Shown here: positions 22,774-30,917 of the stretch, piece by piece
Position numbering within the stretch: the first letter of the stretch is position 1
Layout: every line of letters starts with the position of its first letter
Virus record (IMG/VR): IMGVR_UViG_3300034061_003220
Coordinates: 1 to 38,633 of that record
DNA from: a virus
Reading direction: 5' to 3' (one strand)
DNA: 38,633 nucleotides
Notes under the pieces: model-generated
Databases searched by the model: none
What the model was told of the DNA's origin: nothing
What the model saw: only the letters and a program-made list of their open reading frames with translations
Translations under genes and position numbers: made by a program

Positions 22774-24191
22774 CGCAAGTGTCCTGTCTTGTCTTTGTGT
22801 ATGAATAACCAGCCTCTCGCATATCCCATCGCATCGCGGTAGGCCTCGGCTTCAGTTCGCAACTTACACAAACTTTGCAGAACATACAAAGGATGTAATT
22901 TACCAGCCTTAGTTAGTGCGATCCAATCCGGCAAGCCTCCAAGCCGTGCCATCTCGCGAGCTTCATGCTTTGTCAATATAACTAACTCTTCTAGAACTTC
23001 GCGTTCTGTTTTCGGGATAAGTTTTCCACACTCCGAGCAAACTCTTGCACTGGCATATATGAACGCGTCGCAATGAATGCAATTCTTGTAAACTGCTAAA
23101 CCATCCCGCTTCTTCTTCGGCGGCTTAGTCCAATCCCGTGAATCGTCCCACATTCCAAAGCGATAAAGGTTATTCCCAAAGTCCAAGACCGTGAATTTGT
23201 CCTTACCCTCGCAGGTCCGAGACCCGCGTCCGACCATCTGCAAGAAAAGAGGCAAACTCTTAGTAGCTCGGTACAAAATAACCGTCTCAATACTCGGCTC
23301 GTCAAAACCCGTGGTAAAAAGCCCTACATTGATTAAAATGGCGGCGGGGGTCTCTTTATACCACTTGAGAGCGTTTCGCCTCGCATCGCGCCCCGCAGAC
23401 CCGTCTAATGATATTACAGGGTGCCCCGCCTTCTCGAACTCTGCATATAGTTCAGCCGCGCTCTTCAAATTCGGCGCGAAAGCAATTGCCTTGGTATTCG
23501 GTGTCCACCTCTGGTAGTTTTGAACCGCGCCCTTGAATATCTGCATTCTTGAGTATTCGGCTCCTAGTGAATCAGCGTCAAAGTCATTGCCCTTGGTTTT
23601 TACGCCGCTTAGATCGATAGGCACGGAATAATATGAAGGCTTGGCTAAGTAGCCATCGGAGATAAGGCTCGGAATAGTTGAAGCCTCTACCATGTGAGTA
23701 TAAAGATCAGTCAACGGCGTTCCCTTCCCCTCTCGGTATGGCGTAGCCGTAGCTCCGAGCACCCTCGCATGAGAGGGAAGAAGAGGGAAGAGCTTGTCGA
23801 ATGTTCGCTTGTGGCACTCATCAAATATGAATAAGTCAACGCTCTGAAGTAGTTCGCTGTAGATCCGCTGTTCAGCCCGGCGGTATATCGTCTCGATCAT
23901 AGCAACAAAGATTCGCTGGCTTGAGTTGACTCTGGTAGTCTCGGCTGTAATAAGCTCGGGAACGATAGCAAGGTTATTAAGCGCCCCGCCTGCTTGCCAT
24001 AGTAGTTCGCCTCGGTCGGTCACTATCATGACTCTTTTGCCTTTCTGCAGTGCGCTTTGTGCAATAGCAGAGAACATTATTGTCTTACCAGCTCCTGTCG
24101 GAGCGCAAAGAATTACGGCGCGGTGTCCATCGGCAAAAGCTTTGCGTAGGTTCTCGATTGCATCGGCTTGGTAGTTTCTTAGTGTTGTCAT
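22770..24191 (-). CDS. SF2 DEAD/DEAH-box helicase with Zn-ribbon
   Basis: A 473-aa helicase of the type III restriction/UvrB-like SF2 group: Q-motif region LRNYQADAI, Walker A APTGAGKT (30-37), DECH (124-127), GATATPYR (147-153) and motif VI QMVGRGSR (318-325). Four cysteines (371, 374, 385, 388) form a probable zinc ribbon before a helical tail. Phage versions unwind DNA in replication or recombination. Its leader carries a promoter and a repeat array, and the first codons (ATG ACA ACA) are part of the repeat. Confidence 0.92.
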   Translation of the reverse strand: MTTLRNYQADAIENLRKAFADGHRAVILCAPTGAGKTIMFSAIAQSALQKGKRVMIVTDRGELLWQAGGALNNLAIVPELITAETTRVNSSQRIFVAMIETIYRRAEQRIYSELLQSVDLFIFDECHKRTFDKLFPLLPSHARVLGATATPYREGKGTPLTDLYTHMVEASTIPSLISDGYLAKPSYYSVPIDLSGVKTKGNDFDADSLGAEYSRMQIFKGAVQNYQRWTPNTKAIAFAPNLKSAAELYAEFEKAGHPVISLDGSAGRDARRNALKWYKETPAAILINVGLFTTGFDEPSIETVILYRATKSLPLFLQMVGRGSRTCEGKDKFTVLDFGNNLYRFGMWDDSRDWTKPPKKKRDGLAVYKNCIHCDAFIYASARVCSECGKLIPKTEREVLEELVILTKHEAREMARLGGLPDWIALTKAGKLHPLYVLQSLCKLRTEAEAYRDAMGYARGWLFIHKDKTGHLR

Positions 24192-24201
24192 GTTGTCAGG
24201 T

Positions 24202-24233
24202 TGTTGTCAGGTTTGAAAGTAAACCTGGCAACA
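24202..24233 (-). promoter_or_regulatory. Inverted repeat in helicase mRNA leader
   Basis: Two 13-nt arms (24202-24214 and 24221-24233) match at 12 of 13 positions around a 6-nt spacer. They end 10 nt before the helicase start codon and lie between the promoter and the ATG. As DNA the pair would suit a dimeric repressor. As RNA the hairpin would sit where it could hinder ribosome binding. There is no SD between it and the ATG, so translation may be controlled here. Confidence 0.55.
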
Positions 24234-24256
24234 CTTAAGTTATTAAATTACAGTTA

Positions 24257-24284
24257 CTTATACTAAATGTTGTCAAGTTGTCAA
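24257..24284 (-). promoter_or_regulatory. Sigma70-like promoter for helicase operon
   Basis: On the minus strand TTGACA (24279-24284, six of six), a 16-nt spacer and TATAAG (24257-24262, five of six) point to the helicase gene, with a predicted start near 24250 and a leader of about 60 nt. The -35 box is part of the repeat cluster, so a protein binding the repeats would block RNA polymerase. Confidence 0.62.
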
Positions 24285-24417
24285 GTATATTTATATATAT
24301 TATAGGAATAGAGTACATGATATTACATACATACACATATATTTTTTTTATAGCCTAATGAGGGGGTATTTTTTCCTAAACCTGACAACACGCCATTTTT
24401 GGGACTTATTGCGAAAA
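24284..24417. other. AT-rich intergenic segment, candidate origin
   Basis: Between primase and helicase genes, the segment at 24284-24350 is almost all A/T (runs such as ATATTTATATATATTATA). It is flanked by repeat copies on both sides and by the replication genes. Iteron-like repeats plus an AT-rich melting region beside a primase-helicase are what a phage origin looks like. No exact DnaA box was found. There is no ORF of note in it. Confidence 0.4.
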
Positions 24418-26625
24418 TTAGCCGTAATAGGTGTTGTCAAGTTTGTGTTGCACCCTTTCGCGAACCCAATAACAGCGCATAACTTTACCATTTTTGCGTC
24501 TTGATGCTTTTGGAAAACCGAGATTTTTCATCGCGATTCCTATCCGAGTCATGTTAAAATGCAGTTTTGTGAACTGCATCATGTGAGATACAATTTCCGT
24601 AGTAGTCCACCAGTTTGCATCGATATCGACTTCAGTTTTTTCGAAATACATAAGAATAGCCTCTTCGACTGTATCTACTTGCTCATTGGACTTAGCAGAG
24701 TCATTAAGCAGCTGTATATCCTGTTTTTCTAATTGCCAAGAGGTATCTCCCTCGCTTTTGTAGATATGATAGGCTTCTAAGAGTAGATCCACCTTGTCGA
24801 TTGCTTTAAATGCTTGAAAATCTATTGACTTGACATTGATAGGCACGATACGGCGGTTCCCGGTCGGGTCATTTATGATCTCGGAATCATTCGAAGTCCC
24901 GCAAAGCACGGCGTATCTTCTAAAGTCTTGCGTACGGCGGCCGTATGGTAGTCTCATATTGAACCATTGCTTTGAGCTTATGTCTTTTAGGTGTTTATAT
25001 TCGCTTTTGCTTTTGCCTGAAAATTCATCGTCGCATAGAATCAGTTTTGAAGTCATAAGCATGGCATCGTCTTTGCCGGAGTCGAGTTTAGACTCGCCAT
25101 AATAGTCTCGGAGTTCATCTGGTAATAGCCACCTGAAGAAGTTAGTCTTGCCAATGCCTTGTCCTCCGACAAGCACGAGAATAAGAAGCGAATAAGTGCC
25201 ATGCATGGATGCAACTATGGATACTATCCACTTGCGAATGAATATAGTTGCGATAGCTCTTGCATCCTCTTCAGTTTCGCCGTCAAAATAGGGTGTTATG
25301 CATTCGGCTAGATTATCTATGCAGTTTTGCGGGGTTTTGTCTTGATGTTTTGCAAAAAACTCGGTAAAAGGGTTGTAAGAGGGCGTTGCATCCGAGTTTA
25401 TGATATCTTCGACGGTGCTTTTAGCACATCTAGAGCCTAAGTTATCGGCAATCTCACCCCAAATGGTGTTAACATCCCAATCAGTAAGAGGTCGGTCTTG
25501 ATATTCGACTATACCGGTTACTTCATTGCGTTTCAGTCCATAAGTAGCCAAAGCGGCGCGGATTTCGGGTAATAAATTCGCCTGTTTCTCTTTGGTAAGC
25601 TCCGAGCGTGGTATGGCTAGTGTTTGCTCTGCAATATCTTGAGCTATCTCGGTTGCTATACCGTCTTGCTTGGCTAGTTTGGTGACTGACTCGACAATCT
25701 CTGCATCTGACTTGAAGCCCTGCAGCATTTGCGCCTTGGTATAGCGCTCTACTTTGCGGCTCTCCTCCGTTTGTATCTCAATACCTGCCTCTTTACACTT
25801 GTAAAAGAATGTATTGATACGCACGCGGCCTTTACCTGACTTGAGGCACTCATTGTACTTAGCATCGCACGTCTTTGAGTCGTATTTTTCGCTTTGTTGA
25901 GAGATTGCATGGAAATAGATACGCCCTGCTTCTCCGTAGTGCCCTGCAATTGCAAAACCGATTTGAAGCCAGTCAAAGTAAGAGCTATTTGTTAAGTCTA
26001 TACCACGCGAGCACACTTGCGTAAGGATATGATCTATATCGGACTTAGTGTGTGGATAATACCGGCGCGCCTCTGCTTTTGGTTGTTTGAGGTATCTCTT
26101 AAAGACTTGAGTCTTACCTTCGCGTCTGTAAAGATGCGGATCGAATGATACAAAGCGAAGTCTAGAGGTATCCTTACAAGCCGGATCGCAAATAAGGTGA
26201 TAACTATCGGCTAAGTGCTTTTCGATAGCGTGGTAGGCTTCTAAATGCTTTGTAGGCTCTATTAAGAAGTATACAGCATAGCCATATCCTCCGACTGATC
26301 TATGGTAAGCATAAACAAATGGATCTGACTGCAGTTGCTCGATTTGCATTTCAGGATTGTCTTTATCATCGATATCCATGCAAAGAATACCGGAGTGCGC
26401 CTCTAGAGCATCCGCCTTGCGTTCTGCGAACTTGCCCGAAGGGGATATTGCAGGTAGCTTGCGTTTGAATGAAGCGCGGTCATCGCCTTGCGGTAAGTTA
26501 CGATACTTGAGTACTATATCTTGCCAGGTTCCGTTTTCGACTGCTTGCAGAAAGAAGTCGAAGTCCATAGTCTTCGCGGCTTTGGTTTCCCGTGTTGAAT
26601 TAAAGAAGGAGATAGTGATTCTCAT
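24418..26625 (-). CDS. Primase-helicase, BT4734/VirE type
   Basis: A 735-aa replication protein. An N-terminal primase-like domain (about 1-180) has the acidic MDIDD (83-87), HRSVGGYG (108-115) and SRLRFVS (154-160). A PriCT_2-like helical region follows (about 195-280). The C-terminal VirE-type SF3-like ATPase has Walker A GGQGIGKT (487-494), Walker B LILCDDEF (528-535), and later TSND and NRRIVPI. Such fused proteins are widespread in Bacteroidota mobile elements. It probably primes and unwinds the phage genome. It overlaps the DnaA-like gene by 4 nt and ends beside the repeat region. Confidence 0.9.
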   Translation of the reverse strand: MRITISFFNSTRETKAAKTMDFDFFLQAVENGTWQDIVLKYRNLPQGDDRASFKRKLPAISPSGKFAERKADALEAHSGILCMDIDDKDNPEMQIEQLQSDPFVYAYHRSVGGYGYAVYFLIEPTKHLEAYHAIEKHLADSYHLICDPACKDTSRLRFVSFDPHLYRREGKTQVFKRYLKQPKAEARRYYPHTKSDIDHILTQVCSRGIDLTNSSYFDWLQIGFAIAGHYGEAGRIYFHAISQQSEKYDSKTCDAKYNECLKSGKGRVRINTFFYKCKEAGIEIQTEESRKVERYTKAQMLQGFKSDAEIVESVTKLAKQDGIATEIAQDIAEQTLAIPRSELTKEKQANLLPEIRAALATYGLKRNEVTGIVEYQDRPLTDWDVNTIWGEIADNLGSRCAKSTVEDIINSDATPSYNPFTEFFAKHQDKTPQNCIDNLAECITPYFDGETEEDARAIATIFIRKWIVSIVASMHGTYSLLILVLVGGQGIGKTNFFRWLLPDELRDYYGESKLDSGKDDAMLMTSKLILCDDEFSGKSKSEYKHLKDISSKQWFNMRLPYGRRTQDFRRYAVLCGTSNDSEIINDPTGNRRIVPINVKSIDFQAFKAIDKVDLLLEAYHIYKSEGDTSWQLEKQDIQLLNDSAKSNEQVDTVEEAILMYFEKTEVDIDANWWTTTEIVSHMMQFTKLHFNMTRIGIAMKNLGFPKASRRKNGKVMRCYWVRERVQHKLDNTYYG

Positions 26626-27062
26626 GCCTTGGCCTTGCGAATAAGTTGTAAGTAGATTTCGTTAAAGTTCGGATCTAGTATGCGCTCGTGTTTTATATTT
26701 CGGGCTGCAATTATAGGCAATTTACGATCGCAATTAAATATAAAAGCGATATCCGTCATAGTGAATGCAAAGTCTTGATAGCATATTGTTATGGCCACAT
26801 GACGCGCAAAGCTTTGGCGCTGGTGAATATGCTGAATACTAATCTCGTAGTATTCGGCTACCACTTGAATAACCCGCTCGGATACTTCATAGAGTTCGGC
26901 GGTGTTCAATTTTCGAACACGTCCGCGCGGTTTTTTTGTTCGATTTCCGAACAACTCCTCGCGTTCTATTTTAAGAATCGCAGAAAGCGGGAGCGTAGCG
27001 AGCGGCTTAGGGTTTGTATCTTGCGCGAGATCACTGATGTGACCGATCGGATGTAAGGGCAT
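26622..27062 (-). CDS. DnaA domain IV-like DNA-binding protein
   Basis: A 146-aa protein. The C-terminal half resembles the DnaA DNA-binding domain without the ATPase: VVAEYYEISIQHIHQRQSFA (about 67-86), RHVAITICYQDFAFTMTDIAFIF, then DRKLPIIAARNIKHERI in place of the usual RDHTTVLHA. The N-terminal half is basic (NRTKKPRGRVRKLN) and probably disordered. It precedes the primase gene by a 4-nt overlap, pointing to origin or promoter recognition. SD AGAGGA precedes ATG 27062. Binding site unknown; the repeats at 24.2 kb are a candidate. Confidence 0.65.
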   Translation of the reverse strand: MPLHPIGHISDLAQDTNPKPLATLPLSAILKIEREELFGNRTKKPRGRVRKLNTAELYEVSERVIQVVAEYYEISIQHIHQRQSFARHVAITICYQDFAFTMTDIAFIFNCDRKLPIIAARNIKHERILDPNFNEIYLQLIRKAKA

Positions 27063-27101
27063 ATTTTTTCCTCTATGTAATATCCGACTTGTAAAGTAGT
27101 T

Positions 27102-27665
27102 TCACGATCTAAATTGTTCATGTCGAGTCCAGAGATAGTCTTCGATTTTTTGCGCTGTTAGTTGCACTTGCGAGTAAGTATCCAGCTCATCCATAGCCGC
27201 GTAAATATGATGCGAGAGAGTCGAGCGATTCATGTCTAGGTATTCTGCGATCTTGAATGATGTGAGCTTCAGATATACGGTTGCAAAAAATATAAACATT
27301 CGTTTTGCTGCTATTAGCTCTTGGAATCTTACCTTGTCTCTAAGAGTGTGATTTGTCGGGAAGTGTTTGAGCACTTCGACTTCAAGACCGGATAGCTCCG
27401 CGTATGGATTTGCGAATGAGAAGTCTATGCCTCTTTTCATAAAGTGAGCGCTTTTGGTTTTGTGGTTAATTTGAGCGTATTGAAGCTGGGGTCTCTTTTG
27501 TTTTGCATAGTAATAATCTGCAAGTTTGTTGTTAGTTTTTATTGCTTGGTTTGCTTTCCTTTCGAGTTCTTCGCGTTCCTCTCGTAGTTGTTCGGATAGG
27601 CTTTTGCCTTTGATAAAGGGGGAGGCTAAGCCATCCCCCTCGTCATATATCATATTGTGATTCAT
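27102..27665 (-). CDS. Second DnaA-domain-IV/HTH-like protein
   Basis: A 187-aa protein. About residues 115-180 (ELIAAKRMFIFFATVYLKLT, then SFKIAEYLDMNRSTLSHHIY) form a helix-turn-helix resembling the DnaA C-terminal domain (A.YL....NRSTV.H). An N-terminal helix has LSEQLREEREELERKA (about 23-38), almost repeated in the RHH protein at 29839-30147. The gene overlaps the helicase-methylase gene by 4 nt and is 39 nt before the other DnaA-like gene. A DNA-binding regulator or replication initiator is likely. Confidence 0.62.
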   Translation of the reverse strand: MNHNMIYDEGDGLASPFIKGKSLSEQLREEREELERKANQAIKTNNKLADYYYAKQKRPQLQYAQINHKTKSAHFMKRGIDFSFANPYAELSGLEVEVLKHFPTNHTLRDKVRFQELIAAKRMFIFFATVYLKLTSFKIAEYLDMNRSTLSHHIYAAMDELDTYSQVQLTAQKIEDYLWTRHEQFRS

Positions 27666-29842
27666 GCAAATATAGCCTCCTGACCTTTTGACTTTACAAG
27701 CTCTTGCATATTTTTTGATGCAAGGTTAAAATAAGACTCTTTTAATTCAAATCCGATTCCATAGCGATCCATTTTTACCGCTTGATATACTTCACTACCA
27801 ATACCCATGAAAGGAGTGAATACAGTATCGCCTTTATTTGTATACAAATGAATTAATCTTTCAATGGTATCAAGTTGAAGCGGGCAAATATGCTTTTCAT
27901 CTTGATCCTCTCTAGCATTACGATACCCTTGTAAAGTATTCGAGTAATTTATGTCCATCCATACAGGTGATGCGTATTTTTGCCATAAGTCAACAGAAAG
28001 ATCAGTATTTGTAACAGGCTCATCTCTATCGCCATCTTTTCGGAATATCAAAACATAATCAGGAATACCAACGCGAGACATAGTGCTATCTTTTTTGACT
28101 TGTTTATGCAATAGTCCTAGTGCTTTTGTTCTTTGCATTTCAACTACTGGATCTTTCCAAATAGTTACTCTCGAATGATAGACAAAACCAACAGACTGGA
28201 ATAACTGTACTATCATTCCACTAAAGTCGCGAAGTCCGATGTATCCTTCTTTCCCTTTTTGAATAGGCAAGTCCATGCAATGCACTGCAATATTACGGCC
28301 TTCTTTAATGACTCTAAATAGTTCCGAAGCCAAGAAAGAAAACTGTTCAAAAAACTCTTTGTAATCTTTGGAATTTCCTAAGTCTTCGATATGAGATGAA
28401 TAAGTATATAGTTCTGCAAATGGAGGGGAAAACACACTAAACCCTACGCTATTTGATTCGAGTGATTGTATCAATTGAATACTATCTCCATTCTTGATAG
28501 TATAGTATTCATTGCTTGTTTCATTTGATTGCACTTCAGCGTGCTTAAATATATCCTCATTGGCGTTCATACTTTTCTCCATTTCCTTTTGCATATTCTC
28601 AAATTGATTCTGTTTTGTTTTAATTGATTGGATTACATTTTGCATTGTATCGGTCGTAATAAGATAGATATTAACTTCATTCTTTTGTCCAAATCTGTAT
28701 GATCTGCGGATTGCTTGATACAAGCCTTCAAATGAAAAGTCTAATGATGCAAATACTTGATTTCTGCAGTTTTGATAATTGAGTCCAAACTGTGCAATCT
28801 TAGTCTTAGTAATCAAAACTCTAAATTCATTATTTGCAAAACCAAGAAGCATCTTTTCTTTATATTCCGGAGAATCAGATCCTTTGACTTCAATGGCATC
28901 TGGAATCAGTTTTCTAAGCAGTTCACCTTCTTCATTTTGTTTAATCCAAATAATGTAATTTTCATTTGAATTATTTACAAGTTTTACAACTTCATCAATG
29001 CGTTCTAATTTAGTGAGTCGCAATTCTTGATTAAAGTCAATTGCAGATATAGCCGTATCATTAAAAAGCAATCCATTGTCTCTAGTTTCGGTTTTGATTT
29101 GCTTTTCTTGAATGTTTAGACTTGGCAAGTCGTATCCATCCATCGGGAATCCGATATTGCTTGGATTAGATAGCATAATTGCCCATGATGAAACAAAAGA
29201 ATAAAATGTACTAACAGCATGGCCTTTTAATCTCCATTTAGAAGTCTCACCTCCATCATGGACAAAATACATTGCAAGCATTTCATTGCGACTCATGATA
29301 TTTAAAAACTCAGCATGATTGCCGAGTTCCATCGGATCATTAGGAGATGGCGTTGCAGTACAAGCAAGTTTGTATTTAGTATGGTAAAAAGAATCTATTA
29401 TTTTCTTTTTAGTTTCGCCTTCAAAGTTTTTAAGAATACTAGACTCATCAAGTACCACGCCTGCAAATTCAGAACAATCTACATTATCTATTTGCTCATA
29501 GTTAGTAATTACCACGCCATGATTCTCAGATTCTTTTGCTTTGCTTATTGGAATGCCAAACTTTGCGCCTTCGCTTATTGTTTGTCCTGACACTGCAAGA
29601 GGTGCGAGTATCAGCACTGGTTTTCCTGTTTGTTTATTTACTTGATTTGCCCATTCAAGTTGCATCAATGTTTTACCAAGTCCACAATCTGCAAATATAG
29701 CATAGCGTCCTTTCTTCAGTGCTTTTGTAACTATGTATTTTTGAAATGGGAATAAGTATGTATTCAAATCCTTATCTTCAATATCAAATCCGCTCTCTTG
29801 GATTGATTTTACCTTCTTTTTAAGAAACTCCGCGTAATTCAT
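27662..29842 (-). CDS. SNF2-type helicase fused to beta-class DNA methyltransferase
   Basis: A 726-aa fusion. The N-terminal part is an SF2/SNF2 ATPase: FPFQKYIVTKAL, Walker A DCGLGKT (52-58), DESS (132-135), TATPSPND and motif VI QAIRRSYRFGQ (376-386). A linker (about 400-440) leads to an N4/N6 amino-methyltransferase with catalytic SPPF (472-475) before the SAM-binding FTPFMGIG (675-682) and GFELKESYF, the beta order. Target unknown. The gene is visibly richer in A/T codons than its structural-module neighbours. It may modify phage DNA against restriction. It overlaps both neighbours by 4 nt. Confidence 0.9.
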   Translation of the reverse strand: MNYAEFLKKKVKSIQESGFDIEDKDLNTYLFPFQKYIVTKALKKGRYAIFADCGLGKTLMQLEWANQVNKQTGKPVLILAPLAVSGQTISEGAKFGIPISKAKESENHGVVITNYEQIDNVDCSEFAGVVLDESSILKNFEGETKKKIIDSFYHTKYKLACTATPSPNDPMELGNHAEFLNIMSRNEMLAMYFVHDGGETSKWRLKGHAVSTFYSFVSSWAIMLSNPSNIGFPMDGYDLPSLNIQEKQIKTETRDNGLLFNDTAISAIDFNQELRLTKLERIDEVVKLVNNSNENYIIWIKQNEEGELLRKLIPDAIEVKGSDSPEYKEKMLLGFANNEFRVLITKTKIAQFGLNYQNCRNQVFASLDFSFEGLYQAIRRSYRFGQKNEVNIYLITTDTMQNVIQSIKTKQNQFENMQKEMEKSMNANEDIFKHAEVQSNETSNEYYTIKNGDSIQLIQSLESNSVGFSVFSPPFAELYTYSSHIEDLGNSKDYKEFFEQFSFLASELFRVIKEGRNIAVHCMDLPIQKGKEGYIGLRDFSGMIVQLFQSVGFVYHSRVTIWKDPVVEMQRTKALGLLHKQVKKDSTMSRVGIPDYVLIFRKDGDRDEPVTNTDLSVDLWQKYASPVWMDINYSNTLQGYRNAREDQDEKHICPLQLDTIERLIHLYTNKGDTVFTPFMGIGSEVYQAVKMDRYGIGFELKESYFNLASKNMQELVKSKGQEAIFA

Positions 29843-30147
29843 TTCACATCCTCGAAATCTTTAAAGTACATAGTTAGTGCTCGGCGGAATAGCTCTCTTT
29901 GTGAGATATTTTGCGCCTTTGCAAGTGCTCGGAATCGATCTGCCATTGCGTGTGGTATTTTAAGTGCAAGCGGCGTAATGCCTTGTCTTTCATCGGGTGT
30001 GAGTCCTTCGCCTTTGCTTTTTTGGTATCCGATTGCAGTTTTCTCAATTACCTTGCGTTCCTCTCTTAGTTGTTGAGATAATGGAACTCCAAGCTTAAGC
30101 GAAGTCTCGATACCTGCTACTTCTTTGTATAGGGCGGATGTTTTCAT
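29839..30147 (-). CDS. Ribbon-helix-helix regulator
   Basis: A 102-aa protein. The C-terminal 45 residues (ITPLALKIPHAMADRFRALA, then KAQNISQRELFRRALTMYF) have the short strand, helix, NIS-turn, helix layout of RHH/CopG DNA-binding proteins. The N-terminal half has a charged helix LSQQLREERKVIEKTA (about 23-38), shared with the HTH protein at 27102-27665. It overlaps the ParB-like gene by 4 nt. A regulator of the local operon is probable. Confidence 0.72.
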   Translation of the reverse strand: MKTSALYKEVAGIETSLKLGVPLSQQLREERKVIEKTAIGYQKSKGEGLTPDERQGITPLALKIPHAMADRFRALAKAQNISQRELFRRALTMYFKDFEDVK

Positions 30148-30890
30148 GCTGGAAACCTCAAGTTTACTTTAATTCTTCTTTTATAATTATAGATTTCTTC
30201 AATTAATACTTTGTACTGTTCTACAGTTGTGCAATCTTGCATAGCTGTAGGTTGTATTTTAAGTTTTTGCAAAAATTCTGTAAACTCAAAATTTGAATTA
30301 TCTAATAATGACATTAGGCAGTATATAAATGTTCTTCTTTTATATCCAGAGTAATACGGTGAAATTAAATGTAACTTCATCATAAAATCCTCAGCTTCAA
30401 ATAAATGCGTTACTTTAAAAGTACCATCCCAAAATGTTTTAATAGTCTTATGGCTTATTCTACTCATACTATTTAATAATGCCATACATTCATTATGTCC
30501 TATATCATATTTTTCTTTAAATTCCTTATATACAACATAATCCTTAATACCCATTTTTGCATAACCATCTAGATAGTCATCAGCATTCCATGTCTTTAAA
30601 TTTGCATTTAATCTTTGCACTTCAGATAATCCGTAACCTTTGCAAATAATATAATGAAGTGGAAGTTGTAATTCTTTTATACATTCAAATCGATGCTGCC
30701 CATCAATAATCTCATACTTATCATTAACTACAATAACGGTAAACAGATAATTCTCCAGCATTGATTGTTTTAGCCTAGCAAGATGCAATCTATTCTTGTT
30801 GCGATTGCCATCAATTGGCTTGAACATTGAATAATCTGTCGTAGTGTGAACTTGGCGAAAACTAGCCATTGGTTCTGTTTGGTATCTCAT
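30144..30890 (-). CDS. ParB/Srx-like nuclease-fold protein
   Basis: A 248-aa protein using ATG 30890, which has GGAG six bases plus upstream, rather than TTG 30902. The N-terminal domain has the ParB/Srx signature: a strand with FTVIVVNDKYEIIDGQHRFE (about 50-69), that is IDGQHR (62-67), preceded by HLARLKQSM. The rest is helical and Lys/Tyr/Phe-rich, unlike plasmid ParB. The gene is strikingly A/T-rich compared with most of the window. Related phage proteins occur beside DNA methylases. A role in DNA modification control or recombination is possible. Confidence 0.75.
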   Translation of the reverse strand: MRYQTEPMASFRQVHTTTDYSMFKPIDGNRNKNRLHLARLKQSMLENYLFTVIVVNDKYEIIDGQHRFECIKELQLPLHYIICKGYGLSEVQRLNANLKTWNADDYLDGYAKMGIKDYVVYKEFKEKYDIGHNECMALLNSMSRISHKTIKTFWDGTFKVTHLFEAEDFMMKLHLISPYYSGYKRRTFIYCLMSLLDNSNFEFTEFLQKLKIQPTAMQDCTTVEQYKVLIEEIYNYKRRIKVNLRFPA

Positions 30891-30917
30891 ACCTTTCTCC
30901 AATAAAAAAATAAATAA

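Larger units (their letters stand above)
24183..24444. repeat. Interspersed 13-bp repeat cluster (AAACYTGACAACA)
   Basis: Copies of a 13-mer with consensus AAAC(C/T)TGACAACA surround the helicase promoter. On the minus strand: 24191-24203 (one mismatch), 24202-24214 (exact), 24268-24280 (two mismatches) and 24432-24444 (one mismatch, inside the 3' end of the primase gene). On the plus strand: 24221-24233 (one mismatch) and 24378-24390 (exact). Shorter TTGTCA cores are at 24185 and 24278. Such a cluster may be operator sites, origin iterons, or both; it includes the -35 region of the promoter and the helicase start codon. Confidence 0.8.
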
